Positions 7,409 to 16,145 of a stretch of DNA of 64,000 bases are shown here, piece by piece. The stretch is from Sphingomonas montanisoli (GTDB taxonomy: Bacteria; Pseudomonadota; Alphaproteobacteria; Sphingomonadales; Sphingomonadaceae). How positions within the stretch are numbered: position 1 is the first letter of the stretch; each line of letters begins with the position of its first letter. The DNA is taken from assembly GCF_008274695.1 (NCBI RefSeq), contig NZ_VTOU01000002.1, positions 186,001 to 250,000 of the forward strand. The letters run 5' to 3'. Position numbers and translations under genes: made by a program. The notes below the pieces were generated by a model that saw only the letters and a list, made by a program, of their open reading frames with translations, was not told the origin of the DNA and searched no databases.

Positions 7409-9136
7409 TCAACTGTGGAGAACCGTTAGCACCACCGCAGCCGTGATAATGACGATGACAACCAGTGCGGCGCCCATGCGTGCATAGTCGGTGAAACGAT
7501 ACCCGCCGGGCGACATCACAAGCAGATTATTCTGGTGTCCGATGGGAGTCAGAAAATCCGATGACGCGCCAATGAGCACCGCCAGTAGTGCTGCGTCGGG
7601 GTCGACACCTAGGAGCCGAGCGACATCGATAGCTAGCGGTCCCATGATGACCGCCGTCGCCACATTGTTGAGAAAGATCGACAGCAGCATGGTTACAGCG
7701 CACAGCGCAGCAAGCACCGCTGTCAAAGGCAGGCCCGCCAGCGTGTGGCCGAGCCATTGCGCCGCGATCGCCGCGGCGCCACTGTCATCGAAGCTCTGGC
7801 CAACGGGTATCATTGCAGCGAGCAAAACGATGATCGGCCAGTCGACAGAGCGATAGATTTCTTTGGCCGGCAGAAGGCGCAGTGCCGCCAGCGCCGCAGC
7901 GGCAGCGAGAAAGGCTATAGCGGGCGAGACGCCGCCAATGACCACCGCTGCGATCGACAGAACGAAAACAGCGAGCGTTGCGGCCGCGCGTAGCGGCGCG
8001 ACCGGCATGGGATCTAGCCGGTCGACTTCGAGCAGGCGGGCGCCTGCGACGAATTGGGCAAGCTCGTGCTTCGAGCCGCGGATGTAAAGCTGATCGCCCG
8101 CGCTGATCCGCATGCGCACGAGCGGCTGCTTTTCCCGTGCGACACGTGGGCCGACTGCCACCACTTCGAGCCGGTCGTCGCTCTGCGTGCGCACCTGATC
8201 ATAACCCAGCCCGATGAGCGGTGAGCCATGCGCGACCACAACGCGAGCGGTGACGACATCCGGTGCTCCAGCGAGTTGCGCCCCGGTGAGCAGGCCCGTT
8301 CGCTCGGCCACCGTCCATTGATTGGCGCGCGAGATGATGAGCAAGCGGTCCCCCTGCTCGAGAGGCAGGTCGCCGCCCACCGGGAGGCGATGGGTGTCGC
8401 GAAAATGAGCCAGCGCTCGGGCTTTGGCGTGAAGCAGCCGCTTGCGCAAATCCGATGGCGCAAGGCCGCCCTCTGGTATGGCGAGTTCGAAGACCCGCCA
8501 AGGCGGACGCTTTTGATGCTCGGCGCTCTCGCGGATCGGGAGCAGTCGCCAACCGATCCACGCAAGATAGAGGAGCCCGGCAAGCGCGACAGCGACGCCG
8601 ACGGGCGTCATTGTGAAGAAGCCGAACGGTGCACCCAGTTCGGTCTCGCGCACCGACGACAGGATAAGATTGGCGGGTGTGCCGATCAGTGTGGTCATTC
8701 CCCCAAGGATTGTTGCGAAGGCGAGGGGCATGAGAGTTGTCGCGGGCGGCTTGCGCGCATCACGGGCGACCTCGGCCGCAATAGGCATCGTTATGACCAG
8801 AGCTGCGATGTTGTTCATGAAAGCGGACAACAGCATTGCCACTGCGAGCAGTGTCACGAGTCTCGACAGAAAACCCGCCTTCTCAGGAATGACCACCTTG
8901 GCGATGACGGACGCAACGCCCGAAAGCTCGACCGCGCGGCCGACCACGAGAATCGCGGCCACCGCCAGCACCGCTGGATCAGCAAAGCCCTCGAAGGCTT
9001 CGGCAGGCGTCACCAGGCCAACAGCGAGACAGGCGAACAGTGCGATGAGGGCAACCAGGTCGTGCCGCACCTTCTCGCTGACAAACAAGGTCAGCGCTAT
9101 CACCAATATGGTGGCGCTAAGGGCGGCGGGACTCAT
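7409..9136 (-). CDS. SLC13/DASS-type anion permease with two TrkA-C domains
   Basis: This encodes 575 residues. Two membrane halves carry the paired hairpin motifs of the DASS/ArsB fold: FMNNIAALVITMP with GTPANLIL in the first, and FLNNVATAVIMGP with SSDFLTPIGHQNN in the second. Between them, about residues 205-390, are two soluble TrkA-C (RCK_C) domains, seen as HRLPVGGDLPLEQGDRLLII and VRMRISAGDQLYIRG. This layout is typical of putative sulfate or other divalent-anion/Na+ symporters; the substrate cannot be read from the sequence. A paralogue with the same layout lies at 21386-23161. It is 10 bp downstream of the DUF389 gene on the same strand and is probably cotranscribed with it. Confidence 0.88.
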   Translation of the reverse strand: MSPAALSATILVIALTLFVSEKVRHDLVALIALFACLAVGLVTPAEAFEGFADPAVLAVAAILVVGRAVELSGVASVIAKVVIPEKAGFLSRLVTLLAVAMLLSAFMNNIAALVITMPIAAEVARDARKPPATTLMPLAFATILGGMTTLIGTPANLILSSVRETELGAPFGFFTMTPVGVAVALAGLLYLAWIGWRLLPIRESAEHQKRPPWRVFELAIPEGGLAPSDLRKRLLHAKARALAHFRDTHRLPVGGDLPLEQGDRLLIISRANQWTVAERTGLLTGAQLAGAPDVVTARVVVAHGSPLIGLGYDQVRTQSDDRLEVVAVGPRVAREKQPLVRMRISAGDQLYIRGSKHELAQFVAGARLLEVDRLDPMPVAPLRAAATLAVFVLSIAAVVIGGVSPAIAFLAAAAALAALRLLPAKEIYRSVDWPIIVLLAAMIPVGQSFDDSGAAAIAAQWLGHTLAGLPLTAVLAALCAVTMLLSIFLNNVATAVIMGPLAIDVARLLGVDPDAALLAVLIGASSDFLTPIGHQNNLLVMSPGGYRFTDYARMGAALVVIVIITAAVVLTVLHS

Positions 9137-9146
9137 GCGCGTTTCG

Positions 9147-10697
9147 TCAGCGCGTCGTGGGCGCGGCGAGGCGGAAGCGCTGCCCCTCCGCAGGGGCCGA
9201 CGTCGGCCGCAGGCCGGCCTTGGTTACGAGATCGGCAATGCGCCGAGCGCGACGCTCCGCCAACAAGGGCTTGTCGGTTAGGGTGTCCGGAAGTCCGGGT
9301 ACTGCCAGGGCCGGCAGATTCCATCGTTGTGCTGCCCAGATGGAAATTTCGGTCGCTGCCAGCCCGGCCTCATCCAGCTCGTCGCTATTGTCGGCAAAGC
9401 CGATTTCGGGAAGAGCCAACTGAGGCGGCGTCAAAGCAATTGTCCACCCGCGCGCATCAGTCGCGGCCCGCTGTTCTAGGGTGCGGTAAGTCGCAAGGTC
9501 CGCACCCGGCAGCACGGCCGCCGCGACCGACGCGCGACGATGGTCCCGATCGACGAGCACCTGCTCGGGCGAGGTGCCCGCGGCCAAAGCGAGTGCGCGC
9601 GAAATGGTCGACACAAGCGCCGTTTCCGCCGTTGCGGCGTCTCCGGCCTGGCGCAGCTCTTCCTTCTGGGCATCGAACGCCCGCGCGCCAGGATCGAGCA
9701 CGACCTGATCGAGTTGCAGCGTCAGTAGCCTTTTGAGACGCTGTCGTAGCGCCGCCTCGACCTTGCCGGCCTGTTGTACCGTGTCGCGCGGCGTGATGAC
9801 GACGGACCGGATCGCAATCGGTGTCTTGTCGAAATTGACATCGAGTTGGGTAACGCGGGCGCGACTGTCGAACTGTTCGTTGAGCGAGGAACGAACCTGG
9901 CTGACGATGACAGCTTCGGTCGCAATGCGCCTGAGCGAGACGCCCAGCGGGATAGCCATCACAATGAAAACGAGGAGCAGGAGTACCGTCTGGGTCCAGC
10001 TCTGCTGGCTCGAAAGGTGGTGCCCAAATCCGTAAATGCGCGCCATGATCGTTGCGGACAGAGCGATCGTGACAAAGTTGGTCACAAACAGCGCGAAAGC
10101 ACCCCCAAGAACCGCGAGGTTCCAGGTCGCAAGCCCATAGCCAACGACGGCAAGCGGCGGCATCAGGGCCGTGGCGATCGCGACGCCGACCACAGTGTCC
10201 CCCCGCCCGCGTATGATGGCAAATGTTCCTGCCAACGCGGCGAAGAGTGCTACCGCAAGGTCGAAGAGGTTAGGCCGCGTGCGCGCGATGATTTCGGGTG
10301 TCGGCGCCTGGAGCGGTGAAAGCAGGACGATGATCGCAGTGAACATCACCGCTACGCCCGACCCGATCGCGAGCGCGATGAGCGCTCGGCGCATCTCGGC
10401 GAAGTCGAATAGCGCGAGGCTGAACCCAAGACCCAGAATTGGGCTCATCAAGGGTGAGATCAGCATTGCACCGATTACGACCGCGGGCGACGATAGCAAA
10501 AGGCCGAGAACCGCGATGCCGGCTGACATCATCGTCATGAAGGCATAACGTGGCGACCACCCGCTCTCTGCTATGATCTTTTCCATGACATGTTCGTGAT
10601 CGATTGAGCCAACAATCGAACGCCGCCACCAACGGTAAAGCGGGAAGCGGTCGAGTTGCTCACGAGCGGCAGCTCCGAACGGGGTCTCAGCGTTCAT
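9147..10697 (-). CDS. DUF389 membrane protein with a long soluble C-terminus
   Basis: This encodes about 516 residues. The DUF389 core is clear: MSAGIAVLGLLLSSPAVVIG, AMLISPLMSPILGLG and IATALMPPLAVVGYGLA, across about six membrane helices (residues 55-290). A soluble part follows. The last 80 residues (GFADNSDELDEAGL ... ERRARRIADLVTKAGL) have the spacing of an OmpA-like peptidoglycan-binding domain, suggesting a link to the wall; this is my reading, not a confirmed domain. The ATG at 10697 is chosen; a GTG at 10727 is possible and neither has a good Shine-Dalgarno. DUF389 proteins have no settled function. Confidence 0.82.
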   Translation of the reverse strand: MNAETPFGAAAREQLDRFPLYRWWRRSIVGSIDHEHVMEKIIAESGWSPRYAFMTMMSAGIAVLGLLLSSPAVVIGAMLISPLMSPILGLGFSLALFDFAEMRRALIALAIGSGVAVMFTAIIVLLSPLQAPTPEIIARTRPNLFDLAVALFAALAGTFAIIRGRGDTVVGVAIATALMPPLAVVGYGLATWNLAVLGGAFALFVTNFVTIALSATIMARIYGFGHHLSSQQSWTQTVLLLLVFIVMAIPLGVSLRRIATEAVIVSQVRSSLNEQFDSRARVTQLDVNFDKTPIAIRSVVITPRDTVQQAGKVEAALRQRLKRLLTLQLDQVVLDPGARAFDAQKEELRQAGDAATAETALVSTISRALALAAGTSPEQVLVDRDHRRASVAAAVLPGADLATYRTLEQRAATDARGWTIALTPPQLALPEIGFADNSDELDEAGLAATEISIWAAQRWNLPALAVPGLPDTLTDKPLLAERRARRIADLVTKAGLRPTSAPAEGQRFRLAAPTTR

Positions 10698-10727
10698 AGA
10701 GAGTTGGTCAACGATTGCTGAGGCCAC

Positions 10728-11136
10728 AAGAGATCAGTCCGTCGAATCTCAGCCCCCTTGGCCGTAGGAACGTATCCGGAAGACTGGGCGTGTACCAAAT
10801 ATCGTCCCCCGTGCTCTTCGCGTAACGCCCATCGTTTCGATAGGTTGCTCGGACCGCCCAAACCGCACGAGCACAGATCCTCTTGGTATGTCAGATACCG
10901 GGAGCGACGACGGCTTTCAGAATAATGTGATTAGTTCGCGACGCGCCTTCCGATTGGCCCGTCCCACTAAACCTTATGGAGTGGCCGTTTGGTTTCGCTG
11001 GCGTTCGCGCCGAAAACTCGTTGCGCTGTTTGGTCCAAAGCCCACGCTCCGCCGCCCCTCGCGATCGGCGGGAGCAACAGCCGAGCCAGCTCAAATGGGT
11101 CGGCCAGGCATCGGAATATACGAAGATCGCGATCAC
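10728..11136. other. Region without an intact gene; likely decayed insertion debris
   Basis: 10728-10890 shows no ORF and may hold the promoter of the DUF389-SLC13 operon. From 10891 to 11136 several frames are open on both strands but none resembles a known protein. The minus-strand frame is a nonsense continuation of the DUF2282 fragment beyond its family-like part. It appears to be a scar where pieces of mobile or deleted sequence were joined. Confidence 0.45.
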
Positions 11137-11265
11137 CGCGGTTTTGCCGGCAAGCGACACGCCATAGCATTTCTCGGTCGGGGCGGCGGCGGGGGCTGCG
11201 ATCGCGCCGCTTGCGATGGTGAGGGCGAGCGTCGCCGCGAGCGCGGTGGTGATCGTGGTCGACAT
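11137..11265 (-). pseudogene. 5' fragment of a DUF2282 (bufferin-like) precursor
   Basis: From ATG 11265 the frame gives a signal peptide (MSTTITTALAATLALTIASG, then AIA) followed by EKCYGVSLAGKTA. The KCYGV-AGK segment is the start of the mature DUF2282 family, small Cys-containing exported peptides described as metal-binding bufferins and usually encoded with DUF692 and DUF2063 maturation genes. After Lys-Thr-Ala the sequence departs from the family and the remaining cysteines are missing. No DUF692 or DUF2063 gene is present nearby. I read it as a truncated remnant. Confidence 0.6.
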
Positions 11266-11320
11266 GCGGTTCGATGATCGCCCATTCCCGATCCGTCAGT
11301 TCGTACCACCGCCGTGTCAT
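11256..11320 (-). pseudogene. 5' fragment of an IS5-family transposase
   Basis: ATG 11320 opens MTRRWYELTDREWAIIEPHV, the standard N-terminus of IS5-family DDE transposases. Homology stops after about 20 residues, and the DNA then becomes the start region of the DUF2282 fragment. None of the catalytic domain is present here. A candidate C-terminal piece of such a transposase lies on the opposite strand at 21230-21376. Confidence 0.7.
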
Positions 11321-11372
11321 CAAAACTTCCAATCAATGGGACGCCTGAATCCCCTGGAACGTCAAATCTCAA

Positions 11373-11582
11373 GCGCCTTAATGAGTTTACGGCCAGGACC
11401 GGCAATGTTTGCCAGAGGATCGCGAGCGCGGCGAGCGCCGCGATCTGTAACCCAATCCCATCACGCCATTGATGGAAGGCTTCGCTATTGCGGTACTGCC
11501 CTGTGCGAAAAACGACTGCGACTTCGCCTGCCAGCGCGGCCGATGTCAGGGCGGAAAGCGCTATGCGGTCCGTACCGCCATC
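11373..11582 (-). pseudogene. Truncated membrane-protein remnant behind the oxidase genes
   Basis: Directly after the oxidase stop, one minus-strand frame reads TDRIALSALTSAALAGEVAV, a polar stretch with QYRNSEAFHQWRDG, and a hydrophobic helix (IAALAALAILWQTLPVLAVN), then runs into IS-like sequence near 11340-11370. No good start codon is in frame. It looks like a small accessory membrane protein, formerly the last gene of the oxidase operon, cut by the IS5 insertion. The family is not recognised. Confidence 0.4.
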
Positions 11583-14109
11583 ATACGACGTCCAGCAGCC
11601 GCGGAACGATCGTGCCCGCGAACCCCTGCCCGCCCGCATAGGTCAGGAACAGCGCGGTCAGATCGACCGTATTGTTCGCCGGTCGCGTCACGAGACCGTT
11701 GATCGCGCGGACGATCGTGTAACCCGCCATCAGTACTGCGATCGCCAGCACGGTCGCCTGGAGCGCAAGGAGGGCGAACAAACTGGCGCCCTGTCCGCTC
11801 ATATCGGGCAACAGGCCGGTCAGCTGCCATTGACGATGATCGAGCAGCAGCGCTGCGATGAGCGCCGCCGCCGCCACGATCAGCGCGCCGAGCGACATGG
11901 TAACACTGCGCGACAGGATCCTGCGCGCCGCCAGCGCCACCGCGACGCCCATCGCCTCCAATCCCAAGATCGGTAGCGCATTGCCGAAAACCGGCGGCGC
12001 TTGCCAGAAGGTAATCTGGTTCGACCAGAGGAAGGCGTTCCCGAACAGCGCCATCACAAAGATCATGCCGAGAACGATCAGCAGGATGATCATCGCCCAC
12101 CAGCCGTGGCTCCGCGGCCCGGTCATATAGGTCGGCACGCGAATGTCTGCGCCGATATCGACGCCTTCCATGTCGACGGGCCGATCGGTTTCCCACATCC
12201 AGCGCAACACCGCGATCACCGCAAGCACGCCGCTCGTCAGTCCGAACGCATAGGCTTGCACCGTAAGCGCCAGAAAGAAGCCCGCCGTGAAGATCGCCGC
12301 CGCGAACGGCCAGACCGATGGGCCCGGCATGATCTGCAGATATTGGGGTTCGGCCAGCAACGGACTGGTGACGATCGTCTCACGCAATCCCGTCGCCGAT
12401 CGCGGCAGGAAGTAGCGGCCCTGCTCGACATCGTCCGAGATGCCCGGATCGTCCCACAAGGGCTCGCGGCTCTTCACCACCGGGATCGAGCGGGTCGAAT
12501 AGAGTTCGGTTGGCAGCCATTCGAGTGAACCCGCGCGATATATGTTGCCGGCATTGCCCTCAGCCGGTGCCAGGCGAAAGTTGCGGGCCAGATCGATCAA
12601 GAACAACACTATCCCGGCCGCCAGCATGAACGCGCCCAGCGTCGAAATGAGGTTAGGTAGATCCCAGCCGTTACCGGGCAGATAGGTATAGACGCGGCGT
12701 GGCATGCCCATCAGCCCCGCCAGATGCATCGGCATGAAGGCGACATTCATTCCGACAAACATCAGCGCGAACACCCATTTGGCCAACCGCTCGCTCAACG
12801 CGCGGCGACTGACCATCGGGGTCCAATAGTAAAAGGCGGCGAAGAGGGGGAAAACCATCCCACCCATCAGAACATAATGGAGGTGGGCGACGATGAAATA
12901 GCTGTCATGCGCCTGCCAATCGAACGGGACGAGCGCGACCATCACGCCGGTCAGTCCGCCGGTCACGAAGATCACGATACTGCCCATCACGAACAGGCCG
13001 GGCGCGTTGAAGCGGGGCTTGCCCGCCGCGAGCGTGCCGATCCACGAAAACACCTGGATCCCCGCCGGCACGCTGACCGCCATCGATGCCGCCGAGAAGA
13101 AGCCCGTCGTCATCGCCGGCATACCCGTGGTGAACATATGGTGCGCCCATACGCCGAAACTGATGAAGCCGGTCGCGATCATCGCCAGCACGATCAGCCG
13201 ATATCCGACCAGCTCGGTCTGCGCGATCGTCGGCACGATCATGCTCATCAGCCCGGCCGCGGGCAGGAAGATGATGTAAACCTCGGGGTGGCCGAAGAAC
13301 CAGAAGAGGTGCTGCCACAGCATCGGATCGCCGCCGCGCGTCGCATCGAAGAACGGCCAGTTGAACGCGCGTTCGATTTCTAGCAGCAGCGTGCCCAAGA
13401 TAACACTGGGGAAGGCGATCACGATCATCACCGCGAAGACGAGCATCGACCAGGCGAAGATCGGCATCTTGTCGAGGCTCATGCCCGGCGCGCGGGTGCG
13501 CAACACGCCGACGATGATCTCGATCGCGCCCGCGATCGCCGAAATCTCGATGAAACCGATACCGAGCAGCCAGAAGTCGGTGTTGATGCCGGGCGAATAG
13601 GCTTTCGATGTCAACGGTGGATACATGAACCACCCTCCGTCGGGCGCCAGCCCTACGAAAAGCGACGCGAAGAAGCACAGCCCGCCCACCGCATAGGCCC
13701 AGAAGGCATAGGCTGAGAGACGCGGAAAGGGCAGATCGCGCGCTGCGAGCATCTGCGGGAGGAGCAAAACGCCAGCAGCCTCGACCGCCGGCACCGCGAA
13801 CAGGAACATCATCACCGTGCCGTGCATGGTGAAGACCTGATTGTAGGTCGCTTGCGGCAGGATATCGACCAGCGGCGCGGCAAGCTGCACCCGCATCAGC
13901 AGCGCGAGCACGCCCGCGAGCAGGAAGAACAGAAAGGCGGTGCCGAGATAGTAGATCCCGACATAGTTGTTGTTGACGACGGTGAGATATTCCCAGCCCT
14001 TGGGCGCGCACCAGATGCGACGGAGCTCCTGTTCCTCCTCGGGCGGGCGGGGTTCCTGCGTCGGAAAACGCGCGTATAGACCGGGATCGAAGCCCGTCTC
14101 CGATCTCAT
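11581..14109 (-). CDS. ctaD: Cytochrome c oxidase subunit I-III fusion
   Basis: This encodes 842 residues, against about 550 for subunit I alone. The subunit I part carries TMHGTVMMFLFAVP (heme a His), FFGHPEVYIIFLPA (Cu_B His with the Tyr and the D-channel Glu), VWAHHMFTTGM (Cu_B His pair) and DSYFIVAHLHYVLMGG (heme a3/a His pair). After about residue 560 a second membrane region with five to seven helices fits the subunit III-like domain fused in caa3-type enzymes. It reduces O2 to water and pumps protons in the inner membrane. ATG 14109 overlaps the upstream ctaC stop by 4 bp. It is the last intact gene of its operon, the next frame being truncated. Confidence 0.93.
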   Translation of the reverse strand: MRSETGFDPGLYARFPTQEPRPPEEEQELRRIWCAPKGWEYLTVVNNNYVGIYYLGTAFLFFLLAGVLALLMRVQLAAPLVDILPQATYNQVFTMHGTVMMFLFAVPAVEAAGVLLLPQMLAARDLPFPRLSAYAFWAYAVGGLCFFASLFVGLAPDGGWFMYPPLTSKAYSPGINTDFWLLGIGFIEISAIAGAIEIIVGVLRTRAPGMSLDKMPIFAWSMLVFAVMIVIAFPSVILGTLLLEIERAFNWPFFDATRGGDPMLWQHLFWFFGHPEVYIIFLPAAGLMSMIVPTIAQTELVGYRLIVLAMIATGFISFGVWAHHMFTTGMPAMTTGFFSAASMAVSVPAGIQVFSWIGTLAAGKPRFNAPGLFVMGSIVIFVTGGLTGVMVALVPFDWQAHDSYFIVAHLHYVLMGGMVFPLFAAFYYWTPMVSRRALSERLAKWVFALMFVGMNVAFMPMHLAGLMGMPRRVYTYLPGNGWDLPNLISTLGAFMLAAGIVLFLIDLARNFRLAPAEGNAGNIYRAGSLEWLPTELYSTRSIPVVKSREPLWDDPGISDDVEQGRYFLPRSATGLRETIVTSPLLAEPQYLQIMPGPSVWPFAAAIFTAGFFLALTVQAYAFGLTSGVLAVIAVLRWMWETDRPVDMEGVDIGADIRVPTYMTGPRSHGWWAMIILLIVLGMIFVMALFGNAFLWSNQITFWQAPPVFGNALPILGLEAMGVAVALAARRILSRSVTMSLGALIVAAAALIAALLLDHRQWQLTGLLPDMSGQGASLFALLALQATVLAIAVLMAGYTIVRAINGLVTRPANNTVDLTALFLTYAGGQGFAGTIVPRLLDVV

Positions 14110-15089
14110 CGTCGGCTTGCCATATACGCGGTAAGCGCACGCAGATCGTCGGCGGAAAGCTGGCGATAGGGCGGCATGCGGTTGCCGGGCTTGATCGCCT
14201 GGCTGTCGGCGATCCATCCGGCGAGCGTTCCTGCATTGTTGGGCAGGATGCCCGCACCGATCGTCCCGCGCGATCCAACATGCGTCAGATCGGGTCCGGC
14301 CATGCCATCGGCGGGCGTGCCGCGGACGGTATGACATGCCGCGCAGCCGACCGTGTCGAACAGCCTGGCACCGCGCGCGACCAAATCGCCCGCGATCGGC
14401 GCGGGGCGGCGCGACGCGCGCCAGCGGGCGAAATCTGCAGGATCATGCGCGATCACGATGAAGCCCATCAATGCGTGCGGCCCCCCGCAATATTCGGCGC
14501 ACTGGCCCTTGTAGATTCCAGGGCGGTCGGCCTGGATCAGCAGGCGGTTGGTGCGCCCCGGCACCATGTCCATCTTGCCGCCGAGACGCGGCACCCAGAA
14601 ACTGTGGATAACATCGGCCGATTGCAACTCCAGCAGCACCGGTATGCCGGTCGGGATATGCAGTTCATTGGCATCGCGGACGGTCTCGCGCCCCACAGCA
14701 TCCAGATAGTGGACGCGCCACCACCACATTTCGCCGATCACGCGGACGCGCATCTCCTTGCCCGTCGGCAGGCCGGCGGAAAGGTGACTGGTCAGCGTCA
14801 GTCCCCAGACCAGCAATCCGGTGAGCACGACAACCGGACATGCGACGCCGAATATCCAGATCGCCTTCTCACCGCCCAGCCGCGCCTTGGTCCTGCCCGA
14901 TCCGAACAGCGCAACACCGAGCGCCACCAGCACCAGCGCGAGCACCAATGTGCCTCCGATCAGAAGAGCCCATGCGAGCACTGTGATCGGTTCGGAATAA
15001 GGCCCCGCGGGATCGAGCACCGGCGGCGGCCAGCCATCAAGAACGCGCGCCAGATCGGCATCGTGGTGCAGCGGCCCGTCAGTCTGCAT
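14106..15089 (-). CDS. ctaC: Cytochrome c oxidase subunit II with fused cytochrome c (caa3-type)
   Basis: This encodes about 327 residues. Two N-terminal membrane helices (about residues 35-60 and 75-100) precede the CuA cupredoxin domain with SADVIHSFWVPRLGGKMD and the ligand cluster CAEYCGGPHALM. A C-terminal cytochrome c domain has CAACH and the axial Met in GNRMPPY. It takes electrons from cytochrome c into CuA on the periplasmic side. ATG 15089 is preferred (11-bp overlap with the upstream gene); an in-frame ATG at 15125 would add 12 residues. The fused heme domain defines the caa3 class. Confidence 0.93.
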   Translation of the reverse strand: MQTDGPLHHDADLARVLDGWPPPVLDPAGPYSEPITVLAWALLIGGTLVLALVLVALGVALFGSGRTKARLGGEKAIWIFGVACPVVVLTGLLVWGLTLTSHLSAGLPTGKEMRVRVIGEMWWWRVHYLDAVGRETVRDANELHIPTGIPVLLELQSADVIHSFWVPRLGGKMDMVPGRTNRLLIQADRPGIYKGQCAEYCGGPHALMGFIVIAHDPADFARWRASRRPAPIAGDLVARGARLFDTVGCAACHTVRGTPADGMAGPDLTHVGSRGTIGAGILPNNAGTLAGWIADSQAIKPGNRMPPYRQLSADDLRALTAYMASRR

Positions 15090-15453
15090 GGAGGCTTCCG
15101 AGCCAGGCGGCGATGTCGGTGGCATCGCGATCGCGCATCGGCAGTGCCGGCATTGCGCTGCCGGGGAGGAGCGCGGGCGCGTCGCGGACGAAATGGGCGA
15201 GAATATCGGGGCGGTTCGGCAGGCGGCCCGCGATCAGTGCGCGGTCGCCCATCTCGCTCAGCGCCGGGCCGACCCGCCCGCGTGGCCAATCGACACCTGG
15301 CAGGACATGGCATGCGCCGCACCCCAGTCGCACCGCCGCTTCGCGGCCGCGCGCAATCGCGGCACCGTCGGCCGCCGCAGGCCGCAGCGCGGCGGCGTCG
15401 CATCCGGTCAGCAGGACCGCCATCGATCCGATCATTCCCCCTGTGAAGCGCAT
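15079..15453 (-). CDS. Cytochrome c lipoprotein of the oxidase operon
   Basis: This encodes 124 residues. MRFTGGMIGSMAVLLTGC is a lipoprotein signal with lipobox LTGC. The mature part holds one heme site GCGACH and a late Met (GSAMPALPM) as likely sixth ligand, typical of class I cytochrome c. The longer frame from 15507 puts a charged stretch before the signal, so ATG 15453 is chosen. It overlaps ctaC and is the first gene of the unit. Its likely role is a membrane-tethered electron donor to the oxidase. Confidence 0.85.
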   Translation of the reverse strand: MRFTGGMIGSMAVLLTGCDAAALRPAAADGAAIARGREAAVRLGCGACHVLPGVDWPRGRVGPALSEMGDRALIAGRLPNRPDILAHFVRDAPALLPGSAMPALPMRDRDATDIAAWLGSLHAD

Positions 15454-15512
15454 CTGGTCTTCCGTCGTTTCGGCTGGGGAACCGACGCGGCGGACGATAG
15501 GTTCCACTGCGC

Positions 15513-16145
15513 GTGGACTACGGCTTTCTTCTCAGGACCATAGGGGTGTTGGCGTGCGTGGCAGCGGGCGGCTGTGTTGGCGAGCGATCCGACGATCGCT
15601 TTCGTGAAACCGGGCAGATCATCGCGATGAGCGGCGGCGATGGTGGGGTGGCCGCCGCGTGCGTCACCTGCCACGGCCTGCATGGCGAGGGCGATGGCGC
15701 ATTGTCACCGCGCCTGGCCGGGCTCGACGTCGGCTATCTACAACGCCAGCTCGACGACTATGTGAATGGGCGTCGCGACCATGTGCCGATGCGCACCGTG
15801 GCGCGAAAGCTGTCGCTGGACGATCGTGGCAAGGTCTCGGCTTATTATGCCGGGCTGCCCGCGCCCCCGCCGATCGCGAGGCCCACAGATGCGGAAGGCA
15901 ATCGCCTATACGCCGCCTGCGTCAACTGCCACGGATCGCGCGGCGAAGGGCGCGGCCCGGCCAATCCGCCACTAAGTGCGCAACCCGCCGCTTATGTCGA
16001 GGCGCAACTCGCCGCGTGGCGCGAGGGGCGGCGCTACAACGATCCGCTGGGCGAGATGCGGCACGTCAGCCGCCGGTTTTCTCCGGAGCAGGCTCGCGCG
16101 GTGTCAGTCCATGCCGTGGCTCTTCCCGGACCTCATCCTCGTTGA
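15513..16145 (+). CDS. Diheme cytochrome c (c4-like) lipoprotein
   Basis: This encodes 210 residues from a GTG at 15513, divergent from the oxidase operon across a 59-bp gap. The N-terminus MDYGFLLRTIGVLACVAAGG is followed directly by Cys, a likely lipobox. Two tandem cytochrome c domains each carry a heme site, CVTCHG (about residue 50) and CVNCHGSRGEG (about residue 136). The arrangement matches cytochrome c4-like carriers that pass electrons to terminal oxidases. Its last 80 bp overlap the convergent b561 gene, which is unusual; both frames look genuine there. Confidence 0.85.
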   Translation: MDYGFLLRTIGVLACVAAGGCVGERSDDRFRETGQIIAMSGGDGGVAAACVTCHGLHGEGDGALSPRLAGLDVGYLQRQLDDYVNGRRDHVPMRTVARKLSLDDRGKVSAYYAGLPAPPPIARPTDAEGNRLYAACVNCHGSRGEGRGPANPPLSAQPAAYVEAQLAAWREGRRYNDPLGEMRHVSRRFSPEQARAVSVHAVALPGPHPR

